A DNA stretch of 8,750 nucleotides from an uncultured Prevotellaceae bacterium (GTDB lineage Bacteria; Bacteroidota; Bacteroidia; Bacteroidales; Muribaculaceae). The stretch covers positions 1 to 8,750 of the forward strand of contig CALBLR010000267.1 of the NCBI GenBank assembly GCA_937896015.1, given 5' to 3'. Position 1 is the stretch's first letter; the number at the start of each line of letters is the position of its first letter. The notes beneath the pieces were generated by a model. It searched no databases. It had not been told where the DNA came from and was given only the letters and a program-made list of their open reading frames with translations. Positions 1 through 6,877 of this stretch are shown here, in pieces. Made by a program: the position numbers and the translations under genes.

Positions 1-1
1 T

Positions 2-2290
2 CTACTATCAGCAGTGTTGTGCCTGGCGGCCGCCTGGGCGCAGGCCGTGCCAGCATGGCCCGAGCCTTACATTGTGACGCAGCCCGACGGCAGCAAACTG
101 ACGCTGCAACTGTATGGCGACGAGTGGCAGCACATCACCATCACCACCGACGGCTATACCGTGGTGCGCGATGCCGACGGCTATTACACCTATGCCCAAG
201 TTGACGCCGGCGGCCAGCTGGTGGCAAGTGAGGTGAAGGCTCGCAACGCCGCCGAGCGCACGGCCAGCGATGCCGAGTTTTTGGCTAAGGTGGGCAAGAT
301 GGCTCATGCCGAGGCTGCCGAGGCAGGCGGCGCGGCTAAGGCTCCGGCCCACAAGCTGAGCGGACTGCTCGACATCAGCAAGTTTCGCGGTCTGGTGGTG
401 CTGGTGCAGTACAAGGACCGGAATTTCTTGGCCTCAGATCCGCACAAGCTGTTTAACGACATGGTTACCCAAAAGGGCTACACGGGTTTTGTGAATGAGT
501 TTACGGGCAAGAAGGAGGAATACACGGGCAGCGTGTATGACTACTTCAGCGACAACAGCAACGGCAACTTCAAGCCCCGCTTCGATGTGGTGGGTCCAGT
601 GACAGTAGACTTTCCGCAGACCTATCCAGGAGGCAGCAGCAATGCCACGGTGGCGCGCTGCACGGCCATGTTTGGCGACGCGCTGAAGCAACTCGACGGC
701 TCAATCAACTATAAGGACTATGACACCAACGGCGACGGCACGGTGGACATGGTGTTTTTTATCGTGGCCGGCGGCGGTGCCAACTATGGCGTGAACAACT
801 CCAGCTATCTGTGGCCTCATGCCAGCCAGTTCTCGTCGCTCAGGCTCGACGGTGTGAACTTTGGCCGCTATGCCTGCTCCACCGAGCTATACGGCTTGCA
901 GAGCGACAGCATAGTGGACGGCATAGGCACAGTGGTGCATGAGTTCAGCCACGTGCTGGGCCTTCCCGACCTGTATGACGTGAACTACGCCACCAGCGGC
1001 ATGAGCTCGCACCCCGGCAAGTGGTCGATAATGGCCGGCGGCAACTACCTGAACCGCAGCCGCACTCCTGCGGGCTATGGCTCGTATGAGCGCTCTTCGC
1101 TGGGCTGGCTCAAGCCCGAGGTGATAGCCAGCGAGGGCGAGCGCGTGGCACGCTCGCTGCAGACCACCAACACCGCATTCCGCATCAATTCGCAGATTAA
1201 GCAGGAATATTTTTTGCTGGAAAACCGTGACGACGCGCGCTGGGACGCCTATCTGCCCGGCCACGGACTGGCCGTGTGGCGCGTGGACTCGACCAGCACC
1301 GACGCCTGGACGGGCAACAAGGTGAACGTGGACCCGCGCCACAACTACTATGAGCTGGTGCGCGCCTGCCAGAAGGACACCACCACCAGCAGCTACGGCC
1401 AGATAGCCGTTGACTACGACGGCGACCTGTTTCCCGGCTCCCAAAACGTGACCGAGCTGAAAAACAGTGCTTCTAAGCCCACCATAAAGTCGTGGAGCGG
1501 CCTCAAAACCGAGTGGACGCTGAGCGGCATCACTGCCAGCAACGGCAATGTGGAGTTCAGCGTGGTGCGCGACCCCGTGCTCACACTATATGAACCATTC
1601 AACGACATGCCGCTCACCAGCGCCGACACCACTGGCGTGCAGGGCGAATGGGCCCAGTGGAGCCTGACCAAGGCCCGCGTGGCCATGCCCGACTCGGCTG
1701 TGGGCAACGGCACCAAGGCCATAGCCATCCTCGCCAAGGGCGACATCCACACCACTACCGCAGTTGAGCATCAGTTCAACACCATACGCTTCAACTTCAT
1801 CAACCCCACTGCCAAGACGGCAATCGTGCGCGCCTACTACTCGGTGGACAACGGGGTGACCTGGCTGCTGGCCTCGCCATTCGACGGGCAGCAGTTCTTC
1901 CGCGTGCAGCCCGGCGAGAGCGCAGAGGGCGAGTTCCGAATTGGCCTGAGCGCAAAGCAGAAGACCATGTTTAAGATATACGAGTTCTCGGGCAGCTCCA
2001 CCGACTATTGCTATATCGACGATGTGGTGATTAGCTACGTCGACGATGGCGGCGGCTCGGGCGTGGCAAGCGTGGCGGCCAATGACGGCCGCCTGACGGT
2101 GAGCCGCGCCGGCAGTCTTTCCATAGCTGTGGCCACACCGTGCAGCGCCGATGCCGTGACTGTGTATAACGCCTCGGGAGCCGTTGTGGCCCTGGCGCGG
2201 GCCCTGGACGGCCATGTGTCCTTGCAGCTGCCAGCCCACGGATTCTATGTGGTGGCAGCCGGGGGCAAGAGCGCGAAGGTGACGCTGTAG
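2..2290 (+). CDS. Secreted M6-family zinc metalloprotease (5' partial)
   Basis: Likely an exported endopeptidase of the M6 (immune inhibitor A-like) family. The frame is open to the left edge, and its first residues (LLSAVLCLAAAWAQA) are the end of a signal peptide, so the true start lies outside; the GTG at 14 is not the start. Numbering from the first full codon: an N-terminal M6-associated region (about 17-90, with a PDGSKLTLQLYGDEW stretch), then the catalytic domain (about 120-425). This has the zinc motif HEFSHVLGLPD (H313, E314, H317, D323), a downstream Met-turn-like SIMAGGNY (M344) and ENRDDARWDAYLPGHGLAVW. A DTNGDGTVD loop (241-249) resembles an EF-hand calcium site. Residues about 525-685 look like a beta-sandwich of the choice-of-anchor J type. 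The last 70 residues resemble a T9SS-like sorting tail (VYNASGAVV ... GFYVVAAGG). The motifs are seen directly; export by T9SS and the substrate are inference. A terminator follows the stop. Confidence 0.9.
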   Translation, partial: LLSAVLCLAAAWAQAVPAWPEPYIVTQPDGSKLTLQLYGDEWQHITITTDGYTVVRDADGYYTYAQVDAGGQLVASEVKARNAAERTASDAEFLAKVGKMAHAEAAEAGGAAKAPAHKLSGLLDISKFRGLVVLVQYKDRNFLASDPHKLFNDMVTQKGYTGFVNEFTGKKEEYTGSVYDYFSDNSNGNFKPRFDVVGPVTVDFPQTYPGGSSNATVARCTAMFGDALKQLDGSINYKDYDTNGDGTVDMVFFIVAGGGANYGVNNSSYLWPHASQFSSLRLDGVNFGRYACSTELYGLQSDSIVDGIGTVVHEFSHVLGLPDLYDVNYATSGMSSHPGKWSIMAGGNYLNRSRTPAGYGSYERSSLGWLKPEVIASEGERVARSLQTTNTAFRINSQIKQEYFLLENRDDARWDAYLPGHGLAVWRVDSTSTDAWTGNKVNVDPRHNYYELVRACQKDTTTSSYGQIAVDYDGDLFPGSQNVTELKNSASKPTIKSWSGLKTEWTLSGITASNGNVEFSVVRDPVLTLYEPFNDMPLTSADTTGVQGEWAQWSLTKARVAMPDSAVGNGTKAIAILAKGDIHTTTAVEHQFNTIRFNFINPTAKTAIVRAYYSVDNGVTWLLASPFDGQQFFRVQPGESAEGEFRIGLSAKQKTMFKIYEFSGSSTDYCYIDDVVISYVDDGGGSGVASVAANDGRLTVSRAGSLSIAVATPCSADAVTVYNASGAVVALARALDGHVSLQLPAHGFYVVAAGGKSAKVTL

Positions 2291-2312
2291 CCAACCTAAA
2301 GACCAACGAACA

Positions 2313-2362
2313 ATTGCCGCGGCGTGGAAATCAGTCCCCACAGCCGCGGCAATGTTTTTTTT
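2313..2362 (+). terminator. Intrinsic terminator of the M6 protease gene
   Basis: A perfect 11-bp inverted repeat, ATTGCCGCGGC at 2313-2323 and GCCGCGGCAAT at 2343-2353, is followed by G and eight T residues (2355-2362). The stem can extend by four more pairs past a one-base bulge. It begins 22 nt after the protease stop and fits a classic Rho-independent terminator that separates the protease from the next unit. Confidence 0.9.
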
Positions 2363-2365
2363 AAC

Positions 2366-2392
2366 GCCGCCAAATGCGGCAAATGTGGCGGC
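2366..2392. repeat. Inverted repeat upstream of the mgtC-like promoter (possible operator)
   Basis: Arms GCCGCCA (2366-2372) and TGGCGGC (2386-2392) are exact reverse complements separated by 13 nt, and CAAATG occurs twice within or next to it (2371-2376, 2380-2385). It ends 7 nt before the -7 element, so it covers the region where the -33 contact would be. A regulator could bind here; there is no direct evidence that one does, and a chance repeat in GC-rich DNA is possible. Confidence 0.35.
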
Positions 2393-2399
2393 CAGTGCG

Positions 2400-2407
2400 T
2401 AAATTTG
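2400..2407 (+). promoter_or_regulatory. Bacteroidetes -7 promoter element (TAAATTTG)
   Basis: An exact match to the TAnnTTTG consensus lies 23 nt before the ATG of the MgtC-family gene, which predicts a 5' UTR of roughly 15-20 nt. No convincing -33 TTTG is present. It lies between the upstream terminator and the next gene, as expected for the start of a new transcription unit. Confidence 0.7.
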
Positions 2408-2430
2408 CAAAATAAACGCAAGAGTGCATT

Positions 2431-3147
2431 ATGGTAAATCAAATTGTTGACGACATACTGTCGCCCGACGTGACGTTCACCGGAGCTGTGTTCAAGTTGC
2501 TGCTGAGCCTCGTGCTGGGTGCGGCTGTGGGCTTCGAGCGCCACCGCAAGGGGCAGATAGCAGGCTTGCGCACGTTTGCCCTGATATGCATGGGCGCCAC
2601 GCTTGCCATGCTCATCTCCATATTCATCCCGCAGGAATATCTTGGGGTGAAAAACGGCGACCCTGGCCGCATAGCGGCCCAGGTGGTGAGCGGTGTGGGC
2701 TTTTTGGGCGCGGGCGCCATAATACAGATGAAAGGCTCGGTGCGCGGCCTCACCACGGCCGCCGGAATCTGGATGACGGCCTGCATAGGCCTTGCCGTGG
2801 GCGCGGGCATGTATGCCATAGCCACGGTAGCCACGTTCCTCATAATCTTCATTCTGCTATACATTGAACGCTATGAAAAGTGGTGCGGACTGCAGTGGGA
2901 GTCGAAGATAGTGCGCATCAAGGTGCATGGCATCGTCACCGACACCGCGCCGCTGCGAGCGGTGTTTAAGCGGTATGGCGTGCACACCAGCGACGAGTTT
3001 TTCAAGTTTGACTACGACAGCGGCATAACGGTGATAAACTACCTGATACGCGTGCGCGACGCAGCCGACTTCATATCGCTGTTCAACGACATACACGAGT
3101 GCTATGACACCGCCTCGATCACCCTCGGCAACGAGGTGAGCATGTGA
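2431..3147 (+). CDS. MgtC/SapB family inner-membrane protein
   Basis: An integral membrane protein of the MgtC/SapB family, 238 aa, close to the usual length of full MgtC proteins. Family blocks are clear: GFER (34-37), GLRT (45-48), DPGRIAAQVVSGVGFLGAG (77-95) and VRGLTTAAGIW (104-114). Hydrophobic segments are at about 18-34, 44-66, 86-98, 105-125 and 127-146. The cytoplasmic tail (about 158-236) fits the ACT-like C-terminal domain of MgtC. In enterobacteria MgtC is linked to growth at low Mg2+ and to inhibition of F1Fo ATP synthase; whether this homologue does either is unknown. The ATG was chosen because it follows a matching -7 element at a suitable distance. The start lacks a clear Shine-Dalgarno site, normal for Bacteroidetes. 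The next gene follows after 48 nt with no terminator or promoter match, so the two are probably co-transcribed. Confidence 0.92.
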   Translation: MVNQIVDDILSPDVTFTGAVFKLLLSLVLGAAVGFERHRKGQIAGLRTFALICMGATLAMLISIFIPQEYLGVKNGDPGRIAAQVVSGVGFLGAGAIIQMKGSVRGLTTAAGIWMTACIGLAVGAGMYAIATVATFLIIFILLYIERYEKWCGLQWESKIVRIKVHGIVTDTAPLRAVFKRYGVHTSDEFFKFDYDSGITVINYLIRVRDAADFISLFNDIHECYDTASITLGNEVSM

Positions 3148-3195
3148 GCGGCACCCGGCAAATATTATATTAACGCACACACATAACACAAAGAC

Positions 3196-5424
3196 ATGGA
3201 CACTACCCTGCTCAACAGCCTCATCAGCGACCTTGCGCTGATACTCATACTCGGCTCGGTGGCCACGGTGCTGTTTAAGAAACTTAAGCAGCCTGTGGTG
3301 CTGGGCTACATAGTGGCCGGCTTCATTGCCAGCCCGCACTTTGCCTTTTTCCCCTCGGTGGTGCATGAGGGCAACATCGACTTTTGGGCGCAGATAGGCA
3401 TCATAGTGCTGCTGTTCTCAATAGGGCTCGACTTCAGTTTCAAAAAACTGCTCAATGTGGGCGGATCGGCCGCAGTGACCGCGCTGATAATAGTGCTTGG
3501 CATGATGGGGCTTGGCTTTGTGGTGGGGCGGCTGCTGCACTTCAGCGCCGTCAACGCCATGTTCCTTGGCGGCATGCTGTCGATGTCGTCAACCACCATC
3601 ATCATCAAGGCCCTCGACGACCTCAAGATGCGCCAGCGGCGCTTTGTGCCCCTGGTGCTTGCCGTGCTCATAGTGGAAGACCTCTTTGCCGTGGTGCTGC
3701 TTGTGATACTGTCGTCGGTGGCCAAGAAGAATGTGCAGGGCGAAGAGCTGATGAAGAGCGTGCTCACCCTGTCGGGCTTCCTGATAATTTGGTTCACTGT
3801 GGGCATATTCCTTATTCCATCGGTGTTCAAGCGCTTCCGCAACGTCATCAGCGATGAGCTGATGCTCGTCATCTCCATGGCGCTGTGCTTCTTCATGGCG
3901 GTGTTTTCGGTGAAGTCGGGCTTCTCGCTGGCTCTTGGCGCCTTTGTTATGGGGTCGATACTGGCCGGCACCGTCGAGGCCGAGCGCATCGAGCGGCTCA
4001 TCACGCCCGTCAAAGACCTGTTTGGCGCGGTGTTTTTCATCTCGGTGGGCATGATGGTCAACCCGCAGGTCATAGTGCTGCATGCTGGCACCATAGCACT
4101 GTTTTCGGCCGTTGTGGTGGTGGGCATGATCGCCTTCGGCACCTTTGGCATGCTGGCCACCGGCCAGCCGCTGAAGATAGCCATGGAGTCGGGCTTCTGC
4201 CTGACCCAGATAGGCGAGTTCTCGTTTATCATCGCCACCACGGGCGTGTCGCTTGGCGTGCTCGACACCAGCCTATATGCCATAATAGTGGCCGTGAGCG
4301 TGATCACCACATTTTTCACACCGTTTTTCATCAAAAGCGCCATTCCGTGCTACAACTTTGTGTCGCGCCACCTGCCAGGCAGTTGGAGCCGCCTGCTTGA
4401 GGGCTACAGCAAGAACGCCACCGAGAGCGAGACGTCGGAGACGCGCCGGCTGTGGCGCACGGTGTTTAAGCGCTACGCCCTGAGGCTGGTGCTGTATTCG
4501 GTCATGGTCATAGCCCTGATAGTGGTGAGCCACACCTATTGGGTGCCTCTCATGCGCAGGCTGCTGGGGCACGACATGGGCCGCCTGGTGGGCGTGGCCA
4601 GCACCATAGCCGCAATGGCACCGTTCCTGTATGCCATAATACTGCCAAGCACGCGCGCCGACGAGCGCAAGCGCCTGGTGGCTGCCAGCGGCCGCGTCAC
4701 CTATGTGCCGCTCATCATGATGAGCCTGCTGGGCACAGTGGTGTCGATGATGTTTGTCACTCGCGAGTTGTATGGCATCTACCGCAGCACCACCGCCGTG
4801 ACCACCGCCGTGACGCTTACGCTGATGTTCACCGTGCTCTTGTCGCCCAAGCTCACGCGGCGCATGCGCGACATGGAGCGCCGCTTCATAAGCAACGCCA
4901 ACGAGCGCGAGAACCACCGCACGGGCCGCGACAACAACCTGGTGAGCGACATGCACCTGGCATATATGCGCGTGGGCTACGGATGCCCGTTTGTGGGCGA
5001 GACTCTGAAGAGTGCCGACCTGCGCCGCCGCTATGGCGTGAACGTGGTGAACATTCAGCGCAATTCGGCGCTTTACCCCGTGCCTACGGGCGACACCCGT
5101 GTGTTTCCCGGCGATGTGATAGGCGTGATAGGCACCGATGAGCAGATTCAGTGCCTGCTGCCCATCGTTGAAGACAAGGGACAGCAGCAGTCGGCGTCAG
5201 CCGGCGAGGCGCGCTTTATGCACTTTGCCATTAGCGAAGCCTCTCCGCTGGTGGGGAAGACTCTGGCGCAGGCGCGACTGCGCGAAGACTATGCGTCGCT
5301 GCTGGTGGCTGTGCAGCGCCCGGGCGACAGCTACCTTGCCCCCACGCCCGACGTGGCCTTTGCCGCCGGCGACGTGCTGTGGATAGTGGGCGACGCAAAG
5401 CGCCTTGCCGCCCTGAAGAAATAA
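3196..5424 (+). CDS. CPA2 (Kef-like) cation:proton antiporter with two TrkA-C domains
   Basis: A 742-aa membrane antiporter that probably exchanges K+ or Na+ for H+. The Na_H_Exchanger domain spans about 12-385. Motifs: SSTTIIIKAL (131-140), the ion-site pair E161-D162 in VEDLFAVV, FISVGMMVNP (281-290) and QIGEFSFII (338-346). A second membrane block follows, with hydrophobic stretches at about 430-450, 465-484, 502-522 and 535-550; it is not part of the standard Kef core. Two tandem RCK-C/TrkA-C domains close the protein (about 586-655 and 675-740), each with a VG.TL...LR...GV-like opening and a GD.+..+G.... end. No Rossmann TrkA-N (KTN) domain with GxGxxG is seen, so NAD(H)-type gating as in KefC is not expected; the RCK-C pair may bind another ligand. 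It sits 48 nt after the MgtC-family gene. The fold is certain; the transported ion is not. Confidence 0.92.
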   Translation: MDTTLLNSLISDLALILILGSVATVLFKKLKQPVVLGYIVAGFIASPHFAFFPSVVHEGNIDFWAQIGIIVLLFSIGLDFSFKKLLNVGGSAAVTALIIVLGMMGLGFVVGRLLHFSAVNAMFLGGMLSMSSTTIIIKALDDLKMRQRRFVPLVLAVLIVEDLFAVVLLVILSSVAKKNVQGEELMKSVLTLSGFLIIWFTVGIFLIPSVFKRFRNVISDELMLVISMALCFFMAVFSVKSGFSLALGAFVMGSILAGTVEAERIERLITPVKDLFGAVFFISVGMMVNPQVIVLHAGTIALFSAVVVVGMIAFGTFGMLATGQPLKIAMESGFCLTQIGEFSFIIATTGVSLGVLDTSLYAIIVAVSVITTFFTPFFIKSAIPCYNFVSRHLPGSWSRLLEGYSKNATESETSETRRLWRTVFKRYALRLVLYSVMVIALIVVSHTYWVPLMRRLLGHDMGRLVGVASTIAAMAPFLYAIILPSTRADERKRLVAASGRVTYVPLIMMSLLGTVVSMMFVTRELYGIYRSTTAVTTAVTLTLMFTVLLSPKLTRRMRDMERRFISNANERENHRTGRDNNLVSDMHLAYMRVGYGCPFVGETLKSADLRRRYGVNVVNIQRNSALYPVPTGDTRVFPGDVIGVIGTDEQIQCLLPIVEDKGQQQSASAGEARFMHFAISEASPLVGKTLAQARLREDYASLLVAVQRPGDSYLAPTPDVAFAAGDVLWIVGDAKRLAALKK

Positions 5425-5425
5425 A

Positions 5426-5455
5426 ATGTACCCGAAAAGGGCAAAACGGGTACAT
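5426..5455 (-). terminator. Hairpin next to antiporter stop; tail is U-rich on the minus strand
   Basis: Arms ATGTACCCG (5426-5434) and CGGGTACAT (5447-5455) are exact reverse complements around a 12-nt loop. It begins 2 nt after the antiporter stop. Read on the plus strand it is followed by ATGGGCTG, with no T-tract. On the minus strand it is followed by a T-rich tail (TTTATTTCTT), so as an intrinsic terminator it fits minus-strand transcription coming from the AraC-type gene. It could also stabilise the 3' end of the antiporter mRNA. Confidence 0.55.
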
Positions 5456-5532
5456 ATGGGCTGATGCGGCATGTCAACCCTCTCTCCATGTGTAAATGCA
5501 ATGTGGCTTTTTTCGGCAATTAGGGCAATAAA

Positions 5533-5547
5533 GCCGCCCTGGGCGGC
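5533..5547. repeat. Short GC hairpin (GCCGCCC-T-GGGCGGC)
   Basis: Arms GCCGCCC and GGGCGGC are separated by a single T, giving an effective six-pair stem with a three-base loop. On the minus strand the stem is followed after one base mismatch by TTTATT, so it could be a weak minus-strand terminator. It is short and may be chance. Confidence 0.4.
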
Positions 5548-5566
5548 GTTATATGTTCACAATAAG

Positions 5567-5605
5567 TCCAAAAGCGCTCACGCACTTGTATGATAGGCTT
5601 TTGGA
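5567..5605. repeat. 9-bp inverted repeat with 21-nt spacer
   Basis: TCCAAAAGC (5567-5575) and GCTTTTGGA (5597-5605) are exact reverse complements. The spacer is AT-mixed with no further obvious pairing. It could be an RNA stem within a 3' UTR or a protein-binding palindrome. No T-tract follows on either strand. Confidence 0.45.
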
Positions 5606-5646
5606 TGCAGTTTTATGCACACAAATCGTAACATTGAATCACTTTA

Positions 5647-5679
5647 AATTCAGATGCCTTAGGAAAAACAGACTGAATT
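5647..5679. repeat. 7-bp inverted repeat AATTCAG/CTGAATT
   Basis: AATTCAG (5647-5653) and CTGAATT (5673-5679) are exact reverse complements with a 19-nt spacer. It is weak on its own and recorded because it is one of a series of stems in this gap. Confidence 0.25.
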
Positions 5680-5684
5680 GAATG

Positions 5685-5692
5685 TATGTTTG
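5685..5692 (+). promoter_or_regulatory. Isolated TAnnTTTG match (TATGTTTG) before the large hairpin
   Basis: An exact -7 consensus match on the plus strand, one base before the 14-bp stem at 5693-5737. No protein gene follows on this strand. If active it would start a transcript inside the stem, which makes a functional promoter doubtful. It has no clear -33 partner. Confidence 0.2.
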
Positions 5693-5742
5693 GCCGCTCC
5701 ACTTCAGTCCCGCCGGCGGGTGGTGAAGTGGAGCGGCTTTGT
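5693..5742 (+). terminator. Large nested hairpin next to AraC-type gene stop; plus-strand T-rich tail
   Basis: Arms GCCGCTCCACTTCA (5693-5706) and TGAAGTGGAGCGGC (5724-5737) are exact reverse complements of 14 bp. The loop carries a second palindrome, CCCGCCGGCGGG (5709-5720). On the plus strand the stem is followed by TTTGTTT (5738-5744), then CTCGCTTT. On the minus strand it is followed by CAAACATACA, which is not T-rich. It therefore best fits termination of plus-strand transcription coming from the antiporter, only 8-10 nt short of the regulator's stop codon. It may also act in both directions. Confidence 0.65.
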
Positions 5743-5751
5743 TTGCTCGCT

Positions 5752-6810
5752 TTAGTCAGTGTTGCCGCCACGGCTTTGGCGGTAGGAGTTGGGCGTCATT
5801 CCCATACGCTTGGCAAACACGCGCCTGAACGTGCTCAGAGAGTTGAATCCGCTGCGCTCGGCCACCACGTCGAGCGTGAGATCGCTGTTCAGCAGCAGCT
5901 GGCAGGCGTGTCGCAGCCGCAGGTCGTTCACGTAGTCGTAGAATGTGGTGTGCCTGACGCTGTTGAGGTAGTTGCTCAAATAAGTGCGGTTGGTGCCAAG
6001 CGTGCGTGCCATGTCGGCCAGCTTGAGTTGCGGCTTCAGGTATTCTTCACGGCCAACGAAGTCGTGTTGCAGCCGCGCCTCAAATTCGTAGGCCGCTGGC
6101 TGCGTGTCGGCACAGGTTTCGGAGGTGGCGTCGTAGGCCGCTGCGGATTCAAGGTCGGCCGGCTTCAGATTGGCGTGCCGGCTCACGTAGTAGGCCACGA
6201 TAGCCCACAATGTCATCGACAGCAGGTGAAACAGACTGTCGGCTACCAGGTCGAGCGTGCAGCTGGCCGCGAGCCAAAGCATCAGCATCGACATGAAAAT
6301 CACAAGCACCGTCACCAGCCACTGCAGGCTCACATCGTCGGTAAACGAATATATGTTCTTGAGGTTGCGGTTGTAGCGCGGTATCTGCACCAGCCCGTAG
6401 ATCGCCAGGCTCAATCCGTACACCACCACAGCCGCCAGCATTACATAATAGGCTGCCTTGCTGCCTGTGTATATGGCCGTGCCGCTCAGAACTGCAAACA
6501 AAGCCATGTGGGCCGCGCAGCGTAGCGCATTGAACCATCCGGGCCGCAGCAGCTCGACGCCCACAAAGGCGCATGTGGGCACCGCCAGCACGTCGAGGCA
6601 CTTGCGCAGGCGCTCCACCTCCATCAGAGTGAAGTCGAAGTGCGTCACCACAAACACTTCCTTAAGGTGCAGCAGCACCCAGAATGCCATGCATCCGGCC
6701 ATAAGCTTCTTGAGCCGGCCTTGGTTGTAGACCAGAAAAAGGAATGAGGTGAACATGAAGAACATCAGGCACAACCCCTCGGTGAAAAATATTAAGTAAC
6801 CTCCAGTCAT
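5752..6810 (-). CDS. Membrane-anchored AraC-family transcriptional regulator
   Basis: A predicted one-component regulator, 352 aa, with a membrane sensor fused to a DNA-binding domain. From the chosen Met, seven hydrophobic segments lie at about 4-28, 34-56, 70-88, 95-113, 119-142, 161-184 and 190-209. A linker of about 45 residues follows, then an AraC double helix-turn-helix (about 250-345). Helix-turn-helix 1 is LKLADMARTLGTNRTYLSNY (262-281); helix-turn-helix 2 runs LTLDVVAERSGFNS to GMTPNSYR (311-344), with the typical SGFNS and F..+G.TP.SYR signatures. An in-frame ATG at 6870 would add a polar, Cys-containing 20-residue leader and would sit at the predicted transcription start, so 6810 is preferred. 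This architecture is common in Bacteroidales. Signal and targets are unknown. It is divergent from the DUF3822-rsmD operon, but nothing shows that it regulates it. Confidence 0.88.
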   Translation of the reverse strand: MTGGYLIFFTEGLCLMFFMFTSFLFLVYNQGRLKKLMAGCMAFWVLLHLKEVFVVTHFDFTLMEVERLRKCLDVLAVPTCAFVGVELLRPGWFNALRCAAHMALFAVLSGTAIYTGSKAAYYVMLAAVVVYGLSLAIYGLVQIPRYNRNLKNIYSFTDDVSLQWLVTVLVIFMSMLMLWLAASCTLDLVADSLFHLLSMTLWAIVAYYVSRHANLKPADLESAAAYDATSETCADTQPAAYEFEARLQHDFVGREEYLKPQLKLADMARTLGTNRTYLSNYLNSVRHTTFYDYVNDLRLRHACQLLLNSDLTLDVVAERSGFNSLSTFRRVFAKRMGMTPNSYRQSRGGNTD

Positions 6811-6877
6811 GCAATTGGTTTTGCTGTGGCATAGTTTGCACAAAGCGTGCAGCGCAAAAGGCTGCTGCACCTATTTG

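Larger units (their letters stand above)
5425..5751. other. 327-nt convergent intergenic region rich in inverted repeats
   Basis: It lies between the stop of the antiporter (+) and the stop of the AraC-type regulator (-). I see no protein-coding frame with family signal, and no tRNA (no T-loop GGTTCGAATCC-like block). It is more A+T-rich than the flanking genes and holds five inverted repeats: 5426-5455, 5533-5547, 5567-5605, 5647-5679 and 5693-5737, plus a TTTTTT run at 5508-5513. It may contain 3' UTRs of both genes or a small RNA. No family is recognised. Confidence 0.7.

Noticed and set aside
14..16. GTG at 14 as the true start of the protease
   Set aside because: The frame stays open to the left edge and the residues upstream (LLSA) continue the hydrophobic core of a signal peptide, so the gene is cut by the window.
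1586..2410. Minus-strand open frame of 274 codons opposite the protease C-terminus
   Set aside because: Low-complexity Ala/Gly/His content, no recognisable domain, and it runs through the intrinsic terminator; the opposite strand codes for the protease tail.
2431..3147. MgtC-like gene as a sign of a virulence island
   Set aside because: MgtC/SapB proteins are widespread in non-pathogens; neighbouring genes have the same base composition and there are no mobility genes.
3306..4343. Minus-strand open frame of 345 codons opposite the antiporter
   Set aside because: Met/Ser/Thr-rich composition is the known complement of a hydrophobic membrane-protein gene; no homology signal and no promoter.
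5426..5455. This hairpin as an ordinary plus-strand terminator of the antiporter
   Set aside because: No T-tract follows on the plus strand (ATGGGCTG); the U-rich side is on the minus strand. A Rho-dependent or stabilising role on the plus strand stays possible.
5425..5751. tRNA, CRISPR array or insertion-sequence remnant in the convergent gap
   Set aside because: No cloverleaf or T-loop consensus, no repeated units with regular spacers, and no transposase fragment or paired terminal repeats with target duplication.
5686..6525. Long plus-strand open frame (279 codons) antisense to the AraC-type gene
   Set aside because: Its predicted protein is His/Val/Gly/Arg-rich with no family pattern, as expected of a shadow frame opposite a GC-rich gene; the minus strand has clear membrane and AraC motifs.
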